Assembly (NCBI GenBank): GCA_910579485.1
Contig: CAJTVO010000047.1
Span: 1 to 22,727 of the forward strand
Reading direction: 5' to 3'
DNA length: 22,727 nt
From: an uncultured Oscillospiraceae bacterium
GTDB lineage: Bacteria; Bacillota; Clostridia; Oscillospirales; Oscillospiraceae
Position 1 is the first letter of the stretch, and each line of letters starts with the position of its first letter. Under the pieces are notes generated by a model that was given only the letters and a program-made list of their open reading frames with translations, had not been told where the DNA came from and did not search any database. This document shows positions 13,116-21,397 of this stretch, in pieces. Both the position numbers and the translations under genes were made by a program.

Positions 13116-13152
13116 AAAAAGAGGGAAATGTCCACTGCATTTCCCTCTTTTT
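13116..13152. terminator. Strong bidirectional terminator
   Basis: Perfect 15-bp stem AAAAAGAGGGAAATG / CATTTCCCTCTTTTT with a 7-base loop, A-run and T-run on the two sides, between the convergent small genes. Confidence 0.92.
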
Positions 13153-13194
13153 GTCCGCCATATGCCGGCAGCCTGCTCTATGATCGATATGTTC

Positions 13195-13431
13195 TCACAG
13201 GTGTTTTCCGCAGTAGGGACATGTACGGCTGGAGGACTCCTTCAGACGCTTCCTGCAATGGGGGCAGCGATAGAAGCGGAGCCAGATAATGGCTGAGAAG
13301 ATAAAGCTGCCCAGAGCCAGATAGAGAAGTACCGCGCTGTCCAGCACACTGCTGACAGGGAGTAGAATCAGCGACAGCGCCGCTGAAATGGACATCAGGA
13401 ACCGGGTCTGTCCCAGGGTCGGCTTCTTCAT
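13195..13431 (-). CDS. Small membrane protein with a C-terminal zinc ribbon
   Basis: A 78-residue protein with two hydrophobic helices (about residues 10-30 and 33-52: FLMSISAALSLILLPVSSVL and LYLALGSFIFSAIIWL) followed by a short zinc ribbon, CPHCRKRL...CPYCGKHL, with two CPxC knuckles. Such proteins are frequent in Firmicutes and have no known function. I chose the ATG at 13431, which has AGGAGG seven bases before it, over an upstream GTG without such a site. The gene has its own promoter after the histidine operon, so it is probably not part of it. The paired CXXC and their spacing make metal binding likely; everything else is unknown. Confidence 0.85.
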   Translation of the reverse strand: MKKPTLGQTRFLMSISAALSLILLPVSSVLDSAVLLYLALGSFIFSAIIWLRFYRCPHCRKRLKESSSRTCPYCGKHL

Positions 13432-13464
13432 GGGGGTATCCTCCTGCACGTAGGGTTTGATAGC

Positions 13465-13493
13465 AGTATACCGCAGCGGACAAAAAATGTCTA
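13465..13493 (-). promoter_or_regulatory. Promoter of the zinc-ribbon membrane protein gene
   Basis: Minus strand -35 TAGACA (13488-13493), 17-base spacer, -10 TATACT (13465-13470). It lies in the 80-base gap after hisIE, so the gene can be expressed apart from the histidine operon. No terminator hairpin is evident in this gap. Confidence 0.75.
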
Positions 13494-13512
13494 CAAGTTT
13501 CTGCGCGGGAAA

Positions 13513-14166
13513 TTACGCCCCGGTGGCTCGTTCCTGCTTCACCTTGTGGTCGATGACATGGCGGGAGGCCAGCTCTGCGGTCACGTCCTCCACAGAAATT
13601 CCCATCTCCACCATCAAAACCATCACATGATACATCAGATCGGCGATCTCGTAGACGGTCTCCGGCTTGTCGCTGGCCTTTCCGGCGATGATGACCTCGG
13701 TGGACTCCTCGCCCACCTTTTTCAGAATTTTGTCCAGCCCCTTCTGGAACAGATAAGTGGTGTAGGAGCCCTCCGGCAGCGTTTCCTTCCGGCCCTGGAG
13801 CAGGGCGTACAGCCCTTCCACCGAGAAGGGGGCGGGCTGATCCCCCTGGAAGACCTTGTCGTTGAAGCAGGAGTCGGTCCCCAGATGGCAGGCGGGACCC
13901 TCCTTGCTCACCGTGACCACCAGGGCGTCCCGGTCGCAGTCGGCGGTGATGTCTACGATGTGCTGGACGTTCCCGCTGGTCTCGCCCTTCCGCCACAGCT
14001 CCTGCCGGGACCGGGACCAGAAGCAGGTCCGGCCCTCCTTCATGGAGATATCCAGGCTCTCCCGGTTCATATAGGCCAGGGTCAGCACCTTCTTGCTGGC
14101 CGCGTCCACCACGACGGCGGGGATCAGGCCCTGGGCGTCAAATTTCAGTTCGTTGATGTTGAGCAT
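13513..14166 (-). CDS. hisIE: Bifunctional phosphoribosyl-AMP cyclohydrolase / phosphoribosyl-ATP pyrophosphatase
   Basis: Catalyses steps 2 and 3 of histidine synthesis. The 217-residue protein has the HisI domain at about residues 8-108, with LTLAYMNRESL, CFWSRSRQELWRKGETSGN and the metal ligands around ADCDRDAL (Asp76, Cys77, Asp78) and CHLGTDSC (Cys93, Cys100). The HisE domain at about 115-205 has VGEESTEVIIAGK (151-163) and EIADLMYH (173-180), the MazG-like acidic metal site. Both active sites look intact, so it is a natural fusion. Last gene of the histidine operon; 10 bases after hisF. Confidence 0.97.
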   Translation of the reverse strand: MLNINELKFDAQGLIPAVVVDAASKKVLTLAYMNRESLDISMKEGRTCFWSRSRQELWRKGETSGNVQHIVDITADCDRDALVVTVSKEGPACHLGTDSCFNDKVFQGDQPAPFSVEGLYALLQGRKETLPEGSYTTYLFQKGLDKILKKVGEESTEVIIAGKASDKPETVYEIADLMYHVMVLMVEMGISVEDVTAELASRHVIDHKVKQERATGA

Positions 14167-14176
14167 ATGCGTCTCC

Positions 14177-14935
14177 TTACAATCTCATAGTAATGCCGTC
14201 CGCCGCCAGCTCCCGTTTGAGGTCCGGGATAGAGACCTCGCCGAAGTGGAAGATGGAGGCCGCCAGTCCCGCGTCCACCTTGGGCAGGGAGTGGAAGAGC
14301 GTCTTGAAGTGTTCGACGCACCCGGCCCCGCCGGAGGCGATCACCGGCACGTTCACCACATCGCATACCGCCTCCAGCATATCCAGATCGAACCCAGCCT
14401 TTACGCCGTCAGTGTCGATGCTGTTGAGAACGATTTCTCCAGCTCCGTTGGCAACGCCGGACTTGATCCACTCGATAGCGTCCAGCCCGGTGTCCTCCCG
14501 GCCTCCCTTGGCGAAGACCCGGAACTGTCCGTCCACCCGTTTGACATCCACGGACAGGACTACGCACTGATTGCCGTACTTTTTTGCCGCTGCCGGAATG
14601 AGGGAGGGGTCCCGGAGGGCCCCAGAGTTGACGCTGACCTTGTCCGCACCGCATTTCAGCACCCGGTCGAAATCGTCTACCGTATTGATGCCGCCTCCCA
14701 CGGTGAGGGGGATGAAGATGGTGGAGGCCACCTCCGTCAGGATGTCCGTGAACAGTGCCCGGCCCTCGGCGGAGGCGGTGATGTCGTAAAACACCAGCTC
14801 GTCGGCCCCGCAGCCGGAATAGAACTTCGCCAGCTTTACCGGGGAGCTGACATCCGCCAGCCCCAGGAAGTTGACGCCCTTGACCACCCGTCCGTCCTTC
14901 ACGTCCAGGCAGGGGATGATGCGCTTGGTGATCAT
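14177..14935 (-). CDS. hisF: Imidazole glycerol phosphate synthase, cyclase subunit
   Basis: HisF is the (beta/alpha)8 cyclase half that uses ammonia from HisH to make imidazole glycerol phosphate and AICAR. The 252-residue protein has the standard start MITKRIIPCLDVKDGRVVKG with catalytic Asp11, the second catalytic Asp130 in VLSVDVKR, and phosphate-binding loops such as TVGGGINT (78-85) and VIASGGAG late in the chain. I chose the ATG at 14935, which overlaps the hisA stop (ATGA) and has AGGAGG seven bases upstream; the frame extends further but lacks a start of that quality. It works in complex with HisH, encoded two genes upstream. Confidence 0.97.
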   Translation of the reverse strand: MITKRIIPCLDVKDGRVVKGVNFLGLADVSSPVKLAKFYSGCGADELVFYDITASAEGRALFTDILTEVASTIFIPLTVGGGINTVDDFDRVLKCGADKVSVNSGALRDPSLIPAAAKKYGNQCVVLSVDVKRVDGQFRVFAKGGREDTGLDAIEWIKSGVANGAGEIVLNSIDTDGVKAGFDLDMLEAVCDVVNVPVIASGGAGCVEHFKTLFHSLPKVDAGLAASIFHFGEVSIPDLKRELAADGITMRL

Positions 14936-15651
14936 TGGGGACCTCCTTCCCGGACCGCTTGGGCCAGGTCCACGGCCCCGGCGTACCACGCCTTGCCTAC
15001 GATGGCGGCGTAGAGCCCCCGGTCCCGAAGCTGCCGCAGGTCCTCATTGGAGGACACGCCGCCGGAGGCGGTGATGGAGCAGGAGACCGCTTTTTGCAGG
15101 GCCTCCAGCCGGTCATAGGAAGGGCCGGAGAGGGTCCCGTCGGTCTCTATATCTGTAAAGATAATATACTTCACACCAATTGATCCCATTTGCTCTGCAA
15201 AGGAAATATAGTCCAGTCCGGCGTTTTCCTCCCAGCCGGAGATACGGACCAGACCGTCCTTGGCGTCGATGCCCACGGCAACGCGCTCCGGACCATATTT
15301 TACCACGGCCTCCCGGACAAACTCCGGGTCGGACACGGCGGCGGAGCCGATCACCCCCCGCCAGACGCCTAGGCCGAACACCGCCTCCAGGTCCGCCATG
15401 GACCGGATGCCGCCGCCCAGCTCGATACGCAGTCCAACCTCGGCCACGGCCTGGACGATGGCGCTGTTTTTCCGTTTGCCGTCACGGGCACCGTCCAGGT
15501 CTACCATGTGGAGATACCGTGCGCCGGCGGCGTAGAAAGTCTTTGCGGTCTCTACCGGGTCGTCCGCCACCTGATGGACGGTATCGAAGCGGCCCTTGTG
15601 GAGGCGGACGACTTTGCCGTCTTTTAAGTCGATCGCGGGAAAAATAAGCAT
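14932..15651 (-). CDS. hisA: ProFAR isomerase
   Basis: HisA, 1-(5-phosphoribosyl)-5-[(5-phosphoribosylamino)methylideneamino]imidazole-4-carboxamide isomerase, catalyses the fourth step. The 239-residue (beta/alpha)8 barrel has catalytic Asp8 in FPAIDLKDGKVVRL, the second acidic residue Asp129 in VGIDAKDG, and the phosphate loops ELGGGIRS (77-84) and SITASGGV. TDIETDGTLSGP (166-177) is the typical loop of monofunctional HisA. It could also act as the dual HisA/TrpF (PriA) type, but the full trp context is not in the window. Strong AAGGAGGGAG before the ATG; four-base overlap with hisF. Confidence 0.97.
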   Translation of the reverse strand: MLIFPAIDLKDGKVVRLHKGRFDTVHQVADDPVETAKTFYAAGARYLHMVDLDGARDGKRKNSAIVQAVAEVGLRIELGGGIRSMADLEAVFGLGVWRGVIGSAAVSDPEFVREAVVKYGPERVAVGIDAKDGLVRISGWEENAGLDYISFAEQMGSIGVKYIIFTDIETDGTLSGPSYDRLEALQKAVSCSITASGGVSSNEDLRQLRDRGLYAAIVGKAWYAGAVDLAQAVREGGPQ

Positions 15652-15663
15652 AGTTCTCCCTCC

Positions 15664-16281
15664 TTACAGCTCACAGAAGGCCCGCAGGATGTTCAGCCCC
15701 ACGTCCCCGCTCTTCTCCGGGTGGAACTGTACGCCAAACACATTCTCCCGGGCCACTGCGGCGGTCAGGTCCGCGCCGTATTCTGCCGAAGCGATGACGC
15801 TCTCAGAACACTCCGCGCCGCAGAAGGAGTGGACGAAGTACACGCAGTCTCCCTCCCGGATATGCCGGAACAGAGGGCTCACCGGCCTCCCGGCGGGGAA
15901 GCGGAGGGCGTTCCAGCCGATGTGGGGGATCTTGTACCCCTGGGGAATATAGTCCCCAATGGGCCGCACGGAACCGGGGATCAACCCCAGGCCCTCGTGC
16001 CGTCCATACTCCAGGCTGTAATCGAACAGCAGCTGCATCCCCAGACAGATGCCCAGTAGGGGCTTCCCGCCGGAGGCCTCCTCTTTGACCAATTTGTCCA
16101 GTCCGTTCCGGCGCAGCAGCGCCGCCGCGTCCCCGAAGGCCCCCACGCCGGGGAGGACCAGCTTCTCCGCGCCGCGGATGACCGCGGGGTCTCCGGTGAC
16201 CACGGTGTCCGCTCCGATGGCGGCGAAGGAGCTTTTCAGCGAAAACAGGTTTCCTACGCCGTAGTCGATGATGGCGATCAC
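15664..16281 (-). CDS. hisH: Imidazole glycerol phosphate synthase, glutaminase subunit
   Basis: HisH is the class I amidotransferase that releases ammonia for HisF. The 205-residue protein has IAIIDYGVGNLFSLKSSF, the oxyanion segment LPGVGAFGDA, the nucleophile Cys79 in GICLGMQLLFD, and the His187-Pro-Glu189 of FGVQFHPEKSG, a complete triad. The start is GTG (16281), sharing its first base with the last base of the hisB stop (TAG), so it depends on coupling to hisB. Twelve bases lie between its stop and hisA. Confidence 0.97.
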   Translation of the reverse strand: MIAIIDYGVGNLFSLKSSFAAIGADTVVTGDPAVIRGAEKLVLPGVGAFGDAAALLRRNGLDKLVKEEASGGKPLLGICLGMQLLFDYSLEYGRHEGLGLIPGSVRPIGDYIPQGYKIPHIGWNALRFPAGRPVSPLFRHIREGDCVYFVHSFCGAECSESVIASAEYGADLTAAVARENVFGVQFHPEKSGDVGLNILRAFCEL

Positions 16282-16868
16282 TACAGCACCCCCTTGGTGG
16301 ACGGTATTTCCTGGGAAAACCTGGGATCGATGGCCGCCGCCGATGCCAGAGAACGTGCCAGACTCTTGAAGGCTCCCTCAATAATGTGGTGGCTGTTGTT
16401 CCCCGCCAGCTGGCGGACGTGGATGGTCATGTCCCCCCGGCGGGCCAGGGCGATGAGAAATTCCTCCACCAGCTCCGTGTCAAAGGTCCCGACCTTCTGG
16501 GTGGGGACGTGGAGGTCATAGCACAGCATCCCCCGGCCGGAGAGGTCAACGGCGGTGAGGATCAGGGCCTCGTCCATAGGCAGGAGCATGGAGCCGTAGC
16601 GGGTCACGCCCCGCTTGTCCCCCAGGGCCTGGGCGAAGGCGTCCCCCAGGCAGATGCCAATGTCCTCCACCGTGTGGTGGTCGTCCACGCAGGTGTCGCC
16701 CTTGCACCGGACGGTCAGGTCGAACCGCCCGTGCCGGGCGAACAGGGTCAGCATGTGGTCCAGAAAGCCGCAGCCAGTGTCGATCTGGCTGCTCCCGGTC
16801 CCGTCCAGGTCCAGGGAGAGCTGGATGTCCGTCTCCGCCGTCCGGCGGGATATTTCAGCCTTGCGCAT
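16281..16868 (-). CDS. hisB: Imidazoleglycerol-phosphate dehydratase
   Basis: Dehydrates imidazole glycerol phosphate to imidazole acetol phosphate; a manganese enzyme forming 24-mers. The 195-residue length is that of the monofunctional type without the N-terminal phosphatase of enterobacteria. Two metal-binding motifs are intact: DHHTVED (63-69) and SHHIIEG (159-165), and the GFLDHML (34-40) substrate loop is present. The ATG at 16868 is preferred because AAGGAGG lies 7 bases before it and it overlaps the hisC stop in the common TGATG form; the frame also has a GTG one codon earlier. The gene thus does not supply the histidinol-phosphatase. Confidence 0.96.
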   Translation of the reverse strand: MRKAEISRRTAETDIQLSLDLDGTGSSQIDTGCGFLDHMLTLFARHGRFDLTVRCKGDTCVDDHHTVEDIGICLGDAFAQALGDKRGVTRYGSMLLPMDEALILTAVDLSGRGMLCYDLHVPTQKVGTFDTELVEEFLIALARRGDMTIHVRQLAGNNSHHIIEGAFKSLARSLASAAAIDPRFSQEIPSTKGVL

Positions 16869-17935
16869 CACTCCGCCTCCTTGACGATCTCATGGACCCG
16901 TTCCAGAAAAGCATCCATCTGCGTCCGGGAGCCGATGGTGACCCGGCACCAGTCCGCGATCTCCGGCTTATCCCAGTGCCGCACCAGCACGCCCCGGGCC
17001 TTCAGCTTCCGGTAGAGGGTCCCGCCGTCCACCTTGGGGCAGCGGGTGAAGACGAAGTTGGCCTTGCTGGGCAGGGTCTCGAAGCCCATCTTTTCCAGCT
17101 CCTCCACGGTGTAGGTCCGGTTGGACTGGATGCGTTTGCTGTTATTTACATAATACTCATGGCTCTCGATGGTGGCGATGGCCGCCGCCATGGTGAGGCG
17201 GTTGATATTGTAGGAGTTGGTGGAGTATTTGATCTTGTCCAGGTCCTCGATCAGCGCCGGACTGCCGATGGCGAAGCCCAGCCGGCCGCCCGCCAGGGAG
17301 CGGAATTTGGAGAAGGTCTGGCAGACCAGGAGGTTGTCGTATTTCCCCACCAGCGGCAGGCAGCTCTCCCCGCCGAAGTCGATGTAGGCCTCGTCGATCA
17401 TCACCACGTGGTCCGGGTTGCTCCTGACGATGCGCTCGATATCGTCCACCCCGATAGCCCGTCCGGTGGGGGCGTTGGGGTTGGCGATAACGATGTTTTT
17501 GCCGATGCCGCAGTAGTCCTCCGGCTCCAGACGGAAGTCCTCCCGCAGGGGGACCTCTGTGTGAGGGAGGCGGTAGAGGCTGGCGTAGACCGGATAGAAG
17601 CCATAGCTGACGGCGGGGTAGGCCACGGGCCGCTCCTCGTCACAGAAGGTCATGAAGAAGAAGTTCAGCAGATCGTCGGACCCGTTGGCCAGGAAGATGT
17701 TCTCCAGCTTTACGCCGTAGTGGTCCGCCAGCTTTTCACGCAGGGCGCGGCCCTCGGGGTCCGGGTAGAGGTTCAGACGGTCGATCTCCACCGCGTTGAT
17801 GGCTTCCCGCACGGCCGGGGCGGGGGGAAAGGGGGATTCGTTGGTGTTCAGCTTGATGTATTGCATATCCTGCGGCTGTTCTCCGGGGACGTAGGCTTCC
17901 AGATCCGCGAAGCGGGCGCTTAAAAATCTGCTCAT
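16868..17935 (-). CDS. hisC: Histidinol-phosphate aminotransferase
   Basis: A 355-residue fold-type I PLP enzyme that transaminates imidazole acetol phosphate to histidinol phosphate. Visible landmarks are LNTNESPFPP, the GSDDLLN cofactor loop (85-91), NPNAPTG (152-158), DEAY (181-184) with the Asp that holds the pyridine ring, and Lys210 in TFSKFRSLAGGRLGFA, the PLP-binding lysine. The phosphate-binding Arg region RVTIGSR is near the end. It could also serve in aromatic transamination, but position within the operon supports histidine. It starts with ATG at 17935 with a weak GAGAG-type site, behind a 104-base gap holding a hairpin. Confidence 0.96.
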   Translation of the reverse strand: MSRFLSARFADLEAYVPGEQPQDMQYIKLNTNESPFPPAPAVREAINAVEIDRLNLYPDPEGRALREKLADHYGVKLENIFLANGSDDLLNFFFMTFCDEERPVAYPAVSYGFYPVYASLYRLPHTEVPLREDFRLEPEDYCGIGKNIVIANPNAPTGRAIGVDDIERIVRSNPDHVVMIDEAYIDFGGESCLPLVGKYDNLLVCQTFSKFRSLAGGRLGFAIGSPALIEDLDKIKYSTNSYNINRLTMAAAIATIESHEYYVNNSKRIQSNRTYTVEELEKMGFETLPSKANFVFTRCPKVDGGTLYRKLKARGVLVRHWDKPEIADWCRVTIGSRTQMDAFLERVHEIVKEAE

Positions 17936-18039
17936 TGGCTGGTACTCTCTTTCTCTGCCGCGCTTTGCGCGGCACGGTGGTTATTTCTTGCGGATGGCCC
18001 GGAGCCCGCGCGGCCCCGGCGTGTGAAACGGGGAGGTTC
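17936..18039 (-). other. Gap inside the histidine operon with a hairpin
   Basis: The 104 bases between hisD and hisC are the only large gap inside the operon. They contain a perfect 8-bp stem TGCCGCGC / GCGCGGCA (17957-17975) with a 3-base loop, without T-run on the minus strand. It may stabilise or slow the transcript. No promoter is evident, though a weak internal one cannot be excluded. Confidence 0.6.
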
Positions 18040-19308
18040 TCACCCTCTGGCCAGCGCGCTGCGGGCGTGGCCCTCCAGCCCTTCCTGCCGGGCGAAGGCG
18101 GCGATCTTGGGGGCGGCCTCCGCCAGGGCGGCGCCGGAGTAGTAGACGAACTGAGATTTTTTCACAAAGTCCTCCACCGACAGGGCGCTGGAGAACCGGG
18201 CGGTCCCATAGGTGGGGAGGGTATGGTTGGTCCCGCCGAAGTAATCTCCCACCGCCTCCGGGCAGCTGCGGCCCAGGAAGATGGACCCGGCGTTTTTCAC
18301 CTGGCCAAGCCAGGCGAAGGGCTCATCCACGCACAGCTCCAGGTGCTCGGGAGCCAATGCGTTGGCGATGCCGACGGCCTCCGGAATATCCTTGACCAGA
18401 ATGATCTTCCCGCTGCGCTCCAGGGAGGCGCGGGCGGTCTCCTGCCGGGGCAGGACGGCCAGCTGGGCCTCCAGCTCCTTTGCTACATCCCGGGCCAGCG
18501 TCCGGGAGTCGGTGACCAGCACGGCGCAGGCGTTCTGATCGTGCTCCGCCTGACTGAGCAGGTCGGCGGCCACCTGCCGGGCGTCGCTGTTCCCGTCGGC
18601 GATCACCAGGATATCGCTGGGACCGGCGATCATATCGATGCCCACCTTCCCAAAGACCTGCCGCTTGGCTTCGGCCACGAAAGCGTTGCCGGGACCCACG
18701 ATCTTGTCCACCCGCGGAACGCTCTCCGTCCCATAGGCCAGGGCCGCCACCGCCTGCGCGCCGCCGCAGCGGAACACCCGGTCCACCCCCGCGATCTTCG
18801 CCGCCGCCAGGATGATGGGGGCGATGTCTCCGCCGCAGGTGGGCGGGGAGACCATGACGGTCTCCGGACATCCGGCGATCTTGGCCGGGATGCAGTCCAT
18901 GAGCACGGTGGAGGGCAGGGGGGCGGTGCCGCCGGGGATATACACGCCCACTTTTTCAATGGGCGTCACCTTCTGGCCCAAAAGGATGCCGGGCTTATCG
19001 CTGATGACGAACCCATTTTGCACCTGCCGCCGGTGGAAGGCGCGGATGTTTTCCGCCGCCTCCTCCAGCACGGCCCGCAGGCCGGGCTCCAGATCCGCGA
19101 GGGCCCTGTCGATCTGCTCCTGAGAGACCTCCAGCGTGTCCGGCTCCGCCTTGTCGAACTCCTTGGTATAGCGCCGCAGGGCGGCGTCGCCGTTCTGACG
19201 GACGTCCTCTATGATATTTGCGACGGCTCCGGAAATGTCCCGCTTCTCCTCTGGACGGGCCAGGATCTCCGAAAGGGGGACCTGGTCCGCGTCTAATATC
19301 TTTATCAT
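18040..19308 (-). CDS. hisD: Histidinol dehydrogenase
   Basis: Oxidises histidinol twice with NAD+ to histidine, the last two steps. The 422-residue zinc enzyme is full length. Visible: VGVYIPGGTAPLPSTVLM, the GPGNAFVAEAKRQ (205-217) and GPSDILVIAD loops, zinc ligands Gln253 and His256 in SQAEHDQ, Asp355 in GDYFGGTNH, and His414 in LEGHARSA, with the catalytic Glu321-His322 in LAPEHLEL. All expected residues are present. It follows hisG by six bases with AAAGGAT as ribosome site. Confidence 0.97.
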   Translation of the reverse strand: MIKILDADQVPLSEILARPEEKRDISGAVANIIEDVRQNGDAALRRYTKEFDKAEPDTLEVSQEQIDRALADLEPGLRAVLEEAAENIRAFHRRQVQNGFVISDKPGILLGQKVTPIEKVGVYIPGGTAPLPSTVLMDCIPAKIAGCPETVMVSPPTCGGDIAPIILAAAKIAGVDRVFRCGGAQAVAALAYGTESVPRVDKIVGPGNAFVAEAKRQVFGKVGIDMIAGPSDILVIADGNSDARQVAADLLSQAEHDQNACAVLVTDSRTLARDVAKELEAQLAVLPRQETARASLERSGKIILVKDIPEAVGIANALAPEHLELCVDEPFAWLGQVKNAGSIFLGRSCPEAVGDYFGGTNHTLPTYGTARFSSALSVEDFVKKSQFVYYSGAALAEAAPKIAAFARQEGLEGHARSALARG

Positions 19309-19314
19309 AGCCCG

Positions 19315-19947
19315 TTATCCTTTCTCTGAAAGCGCCTCCATCCGGCGGCACAGCTCCATGATCTGTTCGTGCTTGAATTTATAGCTCACCCTGTTGGCGA
19401 TCAGCCGGGCGGAGATGGGCACGATGGTCTCCTTGGGCTCCAGATCGTTCTCCAGAAGGGTCTTTCCCGTCTCTACGATGTCTACGATCACATCGCTGAG
19501 TCCCAGGATGGGAGCGATCTCAATGGAGCCGTTGAGGTGGATGATGTCGATCTCCCGGCTCAGGGAGGCGTAGTAGCCTCCGGCGATATGGGGAAATTTG
19601 GTCGCCACCCGCAGGACCCGGTCCATCCGGTCCCGGAAGTCCTTCTTGGCCGCCACGCACATCCGGCACTTGCCCAGGCCCAGGTCCGCCAGCTCGTAGA
19701 CCTCCGGCTCGTACTCCAGGAGGATGTCCTTCCCGGCCACGCCGATGTCCGCCGCGCCCCGCTCCACGTAGATGGCGGCGTCCGACGGCTTCACCCAGAA
19801 GTACCGGACCCCGGCCTCGGGATTTTCGAAGATCAGCTTCCGGTTCTCCTCCTCGATGGAGGGGCAGGGGTACCCGGCGGCCTTGAACCGGGCGTAGACC
19901 TTCTCGCCCAGGCGGCCCTTGGGGAGGGCGATATTCAGAAGCTCCAT
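19315..19947 (-). CDS. hisG: ATP phosphoribosyltransferase, short form
   Basis: Catalyses the first committed step, PRPP + ATP to phosphoribosyl-ATP. At 210 residues it is the short form (HisG-S), lacking the C-terminal regulatory domain of the long form, which requires HisZ; hisZ is indeed the gene just upstream. Motifs: IALPKGRLGEKV at the start, KPSDAAIYVERGAADIGVAG, and the PRPP site EIAPILGLSDVIVDIVETGKT (143-163). The ATG at 19947 is preferred because GGAGGG lies 8 bases before it and it overlaps the hisZ stop as TGATG; a GTG one codon earlier is possible. Confidence 0.97.
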   Translation of the reverse strand: MELLNIALPKGRLGEKVYARFKAAGYPCPSIEEENRKLIFENPEAGVRYFWVKPSDAAIYVERGAADIGVAGKDILLEYEPEVYELADLGLGKCRMCVAAKKDFRDRMDRVLRVATKFPHIAGGYYASLSREIDIIHLNGSIEIAPILGLSDVIVDIVETGKTLLENDLEPKETIVPISARLIANRVSYKFKHEQIMELCRRMEALSEKG

Positions 19948-21053
19948 CACATCTGCCCTCCTTCCGAAAAGCGGACCAGTTCCCTGTACCGCAGCCGCTG
20001 GGGGACCGCCCGCTCCACGCGGACGGAGCGTCCCTCCGCCGCCAGCGCCCGGGCCCTCTCCGCCACGGCGGCGGGGTCGTCCTGGGGATCGTAGAGCAGC
20101 AGCACGTCCACGTCATAGTCGCCGCCCTGGTCCAGCCGCTCCAGCTGGTCAAGGTAGACCGCGAAGCCGATGGCCCCGCCGGTCTTTCCCATGCGGCGCA
20201 GCAGGTTGTCGTACCGGCCTCCGGCCAGCACGCCGCTGGCGAGTCCCGGCAGGTATCCCCGGAAGATCACGCCGTTGTAGTAGCGCATATCGTTGACGAT
20301 GGAGAAATCCAGCCGCACCCGCTCCAGCAGATCCAGCCGCTCCAGGATACGGCACAAGCCGTCCAGTTCCTCCAAAGCTTCCATGGCCTCATGGCCCCCG
20401 GCCAACGTCTCCAGCTGGGGAAGGACCTGGGCGGGGGGGCCGTAGAGCCGGGAGAGGCGGCACAGCTTCTCCGACAGCCCGTGCTCCAGCCCCGCCTGGG
20501 CACAGAGGGAACGGATGGCCGGGGCGTTCTTCCGACCCAGCTCCCCAAGGAGCGCCGTCCGGACGCCGTCCTCCAAACTCTCCTGCTCCGCCAGCAGGCC
20601 GGATACCAGGCCCACGTGGCCCAGGTCCAGCAGATATTCCTCGCTGAGGAGGGCGAGGCTCTCCGCCGCCAGGGCCAGCACCTCGCCCATGGCGGACAGG
20701 TCCAGCGCGCCGGTACACTCCAGCCCGGTCTGCATGATCTCCCGGTAGCCCGCGGCGGCAGGGGAGGTGCGGTAGACGTTCTCGTGGTAGTACACCTTCT
20801 CCAGCGCCTGGCCGGAGGGCTGGATGTTCTTGATGATGGACAGGGTCACATCCGGTTTCAAGGCCATCAGCCGCCCGTCGGTATCGGTAAAGGTCAGGAT
20901 GTTCTCGCTGACCAAAAAGCTCTTGTTCCTGGCGTACAGGTCGTAGGGCTCGAATTTGCTCATGCGGTAGCTCTGGTAGCCGTGGCGGCGGTACAGCTCC
21001 CGCAGCAGCAGTCCGGCCCGCTCGTCGGGCCGCCGGATAGGGGAATCGTTCAT
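19947..21053 (-). CDS. hisZ: ATP phosphoribosyltransferase regulatory subunit
   Basis: HisZ is a HisRS-like paralogue without aminoacylation activity; it forms a hetero-octamer with HisG-S and gives it feedback inhibition by histidine. The 368-residue protein has the class II synthetase-like core with FEPYDLYARNKSFLVSENI, LTFTDTDGRLMALKPDVT (motif 1/2-like) and later LSRLYG..., GGRYDNLLRRMGKTGGAIGF (motif 3-like). It lacks the C-terminal anticodon-binding domain and is too short for true HisRS (about 420). The start at 21053 has AGGAGA 8 bases upstream and overlaps the yerC stop as ATGA. The frame reaches further left but that is antisense to yerC coding. Confidence 0.96.
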   Translation of the reverse strand: MNDSPIRRPDERAGLLLRELYRRHGYQSYRMSKFEPYDLYARNKSFLVSENILTFTDTDGRLMALKPDVTLSIIKNIQPSGQALEKVYYHENVYRTSPAAAGYREIMQTGLECTGALDLSAMGEVLALAAESLALLSEEYLLDLGHVGLVSGLLAEQESLEDGVRTALLGELGRKNAPAIRSLCAQAGLEHGLSEKLCRLSRLYGPPAQVLPQLETLAGGHEAMEALEELDGLCRILERLDLLERVRLDFSIVNDMRYYNGVIFRGYLPGLASGVLAGGRYDNLLRRMGKTGGAIGFAVYLDQLERLDQGGDYDVDVLLLYDPQDDPAAVAERARALAAEGRSVRVERAVPQRLRYRELVRFSEGGQM

Positions 21054-21358
21054 CCCTGTTTCTCCTGTTCCTCGTTTTTCTCCAGCCGCTCCAGGATCAG
21101 CTGGTAGCCGCCCGCGCCGTAGGAACAGCACCGGTTGACCCGGCTGATGGTGGCGGTGCTGGCGCCGGTGGCGGCGGTGATGGCGTTGTAGACCTGCTTC
21201 TGTCCCAGCATTTTGGCCACCAGGATCCGCTGGGAACAGTCCTGGATCTCCCTCCCGGTCATCAGGTCCTCCAGAAAGGCCCTGCACTCCGCCGGGGTCT
21301 CCAGGGCCAGGACTGCCTGGACCAGCAGCTCCGCGCCCTCTCCATGGAATACCTCCAC
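21050..21358 (-). CDS. YerC/YecD family TrpR-related regulator (HisR-like)
   Basis: A 102-residue all-helical protein like the YerC/YecD branch of the TrpR superfamily: LETPAECRAFLEDLMTGREI, then the helix-turn-helix with LGQKQVYNAITAATGASTAT and ISRVNRCCSYG, as in TrpR 'LxxxTGASxATISRxxR'. Family members are proposed repressors of histidine biosynthesis (HisR) in Firmicutes; here it is the first gene of the histidine operon, coupled to hisZ by an ATGA overlap, and an inverted repeat lies over the operon's -10. Start is GTG at 21358 with AAGGAGG seven bases before. The effector, probably histidine, is inferred. The alternative is a general unassigned TrpR-like regulator. Confidence 0.92.
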   Translation of the reverse strand: MEVFHGEGAELLVQAVLALETPAECRAFLEDLMTGREIQDCSQRILVAKMLGQKQVYNAITAATGASTATISRVNRCCSYGAGGYQLILERLEKNEEQEKQG

Positions 21359-21380
21359 GCGCGTTCCTCCTTTTTTGTTT

Positions 21381-21397
21381 TTACTTTAGCATAGTAA
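21381..21397 (-). promoter_or_regulatory. Candidate operator of the histidine operon
   Basis: Inverted repeat TTACT-N7-AGTAA (21381-21385 / 21393-21397). It covers the -10 box (21391-21396) and the expected transcription start, a classic position for a TrpR-type repressor. A GGTAAAC half-site lies next to it at 21401-21407. Confidence 0.6.

Noticed and set aside
16281..16868. HisB as a bifunctional phosphatase-dehydratase
   Set aside because: Length of 195 residues covers only the dehydratase domain, and no HAD motif is present.
17935..19296. Long plus-strand open frame opposite hisD
   Set aside because: It mirrors the hisD codons, has no ribosome site and gives a low-complexity product; hisD has all its catalytic residues.
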